Assembly: GCA_900556255.1 (NCBI GenBank)
Contig: USNZ01000062.1
Span: 1-7,217 of the forward strand
From: an uncultured Oscillospiraceae bacterium
GTDB lineage: Bacteria > Bacillota > Clostridia > Oscillospirales > Ruminococcaceae
Reading direction: 5' to 3'
DNA: 7,217 bases
The notes beneath the pieces were generated by a model, which made no database searches, was not told where the DNA came from, and saw only the letters and a program-made list of their open reading frames with translations. The position numbers were made by a program, and so were the translations under genes. This document shows, in pieces, positions 5,555-7,217 of the stretch. Positions within the stretch are counted from its first letter, which is position 1, and each line of letters begins with the position of its first letter.

Positions 5555-6718
5555 TTACTTTTTCAATTTCGGGTCCAGCGCATCGCGCAGACCGTCGCCC
5601 ACAAAGTTGAAGGCAAACATGATGGCGCAGATCATAAGCGCCGGGAACAGCAATTCATGCGGGCTGGTGCGCAGGTTGGCCGAGGCGTCGTTGCACATTG
5701 TGCCAAGGCTGGCCAGCGGGGGCTGCAGACCGATGCCCAGATATCCCAAAAACGCCTCCATAAAAATGGCGGAGGGAATCAGCATCGTCATGGTGACCAA
5801 AATCGAGCCCAGCGCATTGGGGATCAGGTGCTCGAACAAAATCGTCTTGGGCGAGGAACCGATGGTCTTGGCGGCCACCACGAACTCCTGCTGTTTCAGG
5901 CTTAGAATCTGCCCGCGCACAACGCGCGCCATGTCCACCCAGTAGACGCTGCCCAGCGCCACGACGATGCTCTGCAAGCCGGAGCCAAGCACCTGCATGA
6001 TCAGAATTACATACAGGGTCAGCGGAATGGTGGAGATAATGTCCACGATGCGCATCATCACGGTGTCAACGGTGCCGCCCGCATACCCGGCAATGCCGCC
6101 GTACAGAATACCGATGACCATGTTGACCAGCGTGGCCATCAGGGCGACCATAAGCGAAATGCGGGTACCGTACATCAAGCGGGTCAGCACATCACGGCCC
6201 AGGGAGTCGGTGCCCAGCAGGTACGAGCCGTTGCGGATATACCGCGACGGGTAGATGTTGCCGGTGGTCTCATCCGCCACAACGTAGGTACTGCCGCCGT
6301 AATACAGCGCCACCTCGGTGCCGCCGGCATCGTAGATGGTCATGCTTTTGGCGTCCTCCTCACGCACTCGCTTGAGCTGCCCCTGCAGCTTGCCGTGCTC
6401 GTCCACACGAACGAGCTTGAGCGCCGTAGTTATATAAAGGTAGCCGCCGTCCGGTGCCTGATAGACCTTCATGACCGGCGGGATATTGACAACGTCCAGA
6501 TTTTGCTGGGCATAGTCATATGCGGTAAAAAACGGACCGACCAGCGCAAACAGCGCCAATACCAAAATCAGGATAAATCCGGCAATCGCCGTGGGCTTGT
6601 GCCGAAAGCGGAACCAGACGTCCCCGGCAAAGGTGCGGCTTTTTGACCAGATCTTTTCGCGGTCGGCGGCCTGCGCTGCCAGCGGTTCCCATTTGTTTTG
6701 TGCGGTAATTTCTGCCAT
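5555..6718 (-). CDS. oppC: Oligopeptide ABC transporter permease OppC with an enlarged external loop
   Basis: A 387-residue membrane permease. A cytoplasmic N-terminus with FRHKPTAIAG leads into the first membrane helix (about 44-64). The family motif GTDSLGRDV is at 169-177 and is followed by five further hydrophobic helices. The EAA loop that contacts the ATPases is E278-FVVAAKTIG...HLIP300, and the C-terminus has GDGLRDALDPKLKK. The stretch between helix 1 and GTDSLGRD is about 105 residues; in typical OppC proteins it is roughly 30-40. This gives a small external, beta-rich-looking domain (YLYITTALKLVRVDEHGK, then MTIYDAGGTEVALYYGG). The ATG at 6718 was chosen because GAGGGA sits five bases upstream. 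A TTG six codons earlier lies inside the ribosome-binding region and is less likely. It begins 20 bases after oppB. Confidence 0.93.
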   Translation of the reverse strand: MAEITAQNKWEPLAAQAADREKIWSKSRTFAGDVWFRFRHKPTAIAGFILILVLALFALVGPFFTAYDYAQQNLDVVNIPPVMKVYQAPDGGYLYITTALKLVRVDEHGKLQGQLKRVREEDAKSMTIYDAGGTEVALYYGGSTYVVADETTGNIYPSRYIRNGSYLLGTDSLGRDVLTRLMYGTRISLMVALMATLVNMVIGILYGGIAGYAGGTVDTVMMRIVDIISTIPLTLYVILIMQVLGSGLQSIVVALGSVYWVDMARVVRGQILSLKQQEFVVAAKTIGSSPKTILFEHLIPNALGSILVTMTMLIPSAIFMEAFLGYLGIGLQPPLASLGTMCNDASANLRTSPHELLFPALMICAIMFAFNFVGDGLRDALDPKLKK

Positions 6719-6738
6719 GATTTCCCTCTCCCCCAAAT

Positions 6739-7217
6739 TTATGCGTCAAACTGGATGCGCGGGTCGATCAGGCAGTAAAAGACATCGACCAGCAGCACCA
6801 TCGCCATCAGGAACGCCGCAAAAAAGACCGTGACGCCCATAATGGTGGTGTAATCGCGCTGTGTAACGCTGTTGACAAAATAATAGCCGATACCGGGAAT
6901 TGCAAAGATTTTTTCGATAACAAAGCTGCCGGTCAAAAGGCCTGCCACCGTGGGGCCCAGCACCGTGATGACAGGGATCAGCGCATTGCGCAGCGCATGT
7001 TTGGTGACAACGGCAAATTCCGTCAGCCCCTTGGCGCGGGCCGTGCGGATGTAATCCTGCCCCATGACTTCCAGCAGGCTCGAACGCATCAGGCGGGCCA
7101 GATAACTGACCGAGTAGCCGCCCATGGCGATCATCGGCAGGATGTAGCTCTTCCAGGAGTCCAGGCCGAAGGTGGGCAGCACATTGAGCTTGAACGCAAA
7201 GACGTAGATCAGCACCG
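6739..7217 (-). CDS. oppB: Oligopeptide ABC transporter permease OppB (3' part, truncated by the window edge)
   Basis: The C-terminal 159 or so residues of the other channel subunit; the start lies beyond the right edge. The fragment opens with FKLNVLPTFGLDSWKSYILPM, typical of OppB. The cytoplasmic coupling loop GQDYIRTARAKGLTEFAVVTKHALRNALIPV follows, corresponding to the EAA motif, and then FVIEKIFAIPGIGYYFVNSVTQRDYTTIMG, which is characteristic of OppB/DppB. The last hydrophobic helix ends in LIDPRIQFDA. This invariant-looking DPR(I/V) end is also usual for the family. The frame is open to the window edge, with no sign of frameshift or damage. The stop codon is 20 bases from the oppC start. 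Confidence 0.93.
   Translation of the reverse strand, partial: VLIYVFAFKLNVLPTFGLDSWKSYILPMIAMGGYSVSYLARLMRSSLLEVMGQDYIRTARAKGLTEFAVVTKHALRNALIPVITVLGPTVAGLLTGSFVIEKIFAIPGIGYYFVNSVTQRDYTTIMGVTVFFAAFLMAMVLLVDVFYCLIDPRIQFDA

Noticed and set aside
6719..6736. TTG start at 6736 for OppC
   Set aside because: It lies only three bases from the oppB stop and within the ribosome binding region of the ATG at 6718, which is well spaced.

Overview
The window most likely comes from a gut Clostridia bacterium of the Oscillospiraceae (Faecalibacterium/Gemmiger/Subdoligranulum type). This is inferred, not proven. The supporting signs are G+C-rich coding sequence with strong AGGAGG-like ribosome binding sites, a Gram-positive-style lipoprotein signal peptide, and short palindromic GTAGGGG-type intergenic repeats of a kind I associate with that group. 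All recognised genes lie on the minus strand, so the biology reads from right to left.

Right to left, positions 7217 to 1341 hold one tightly packed oligopeptide ABC importer operon: oppB (3' part only, cut by the window edge), oppC, oppD, oppF, oppA, and then a small cytosolic cyclophilin (peptidyl-prolyl isomerase). Gaps are 20, 11, 0 and 49 bases, and oppA overlaps the cyclophilin by one base (TGATG), so they are probably cotranscribed. OppA is the lipid-anchored receptor, OppB and OppC form the membrane channel, and OppD and OppF are the two ATPases. The 49-base oppF-oppA gap contains an imperfect stem-loop that could set receptor level apart from the channel and ATPases. The operon ends at a strong terminator at 1295-1342, which has T-runs on both strands. 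The operon promoter lies outside the window, to the right.

Positions 989-1340 are non-coding: the terminator, a stretch with no convincing gene, and then the promoter and a G+C-rich leader hairpin for the next gene.

Positions 461-988 encode a lone type IV pilin-like protein with its own promoter and terminator and a clearly lower G+C than the opp genes. No pilus assembly gene is in the window.

Positions 1-460 contain no gene that I can support. They hold a dense cluster of inverted repeats (about seven potential hairpins between 57 and 291) resembling mobile or REP/MITE-like intergenic elements, followed by the pilin terminator. I see no CRISPR array, tRNA, rRNA, transposase or defence system. 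The opp operon is ordinary. The points most worth a second look are the repeat cluster, the enlarged external loop of OppC, the oppA-cyclophilin coupling and the isolated pilin.
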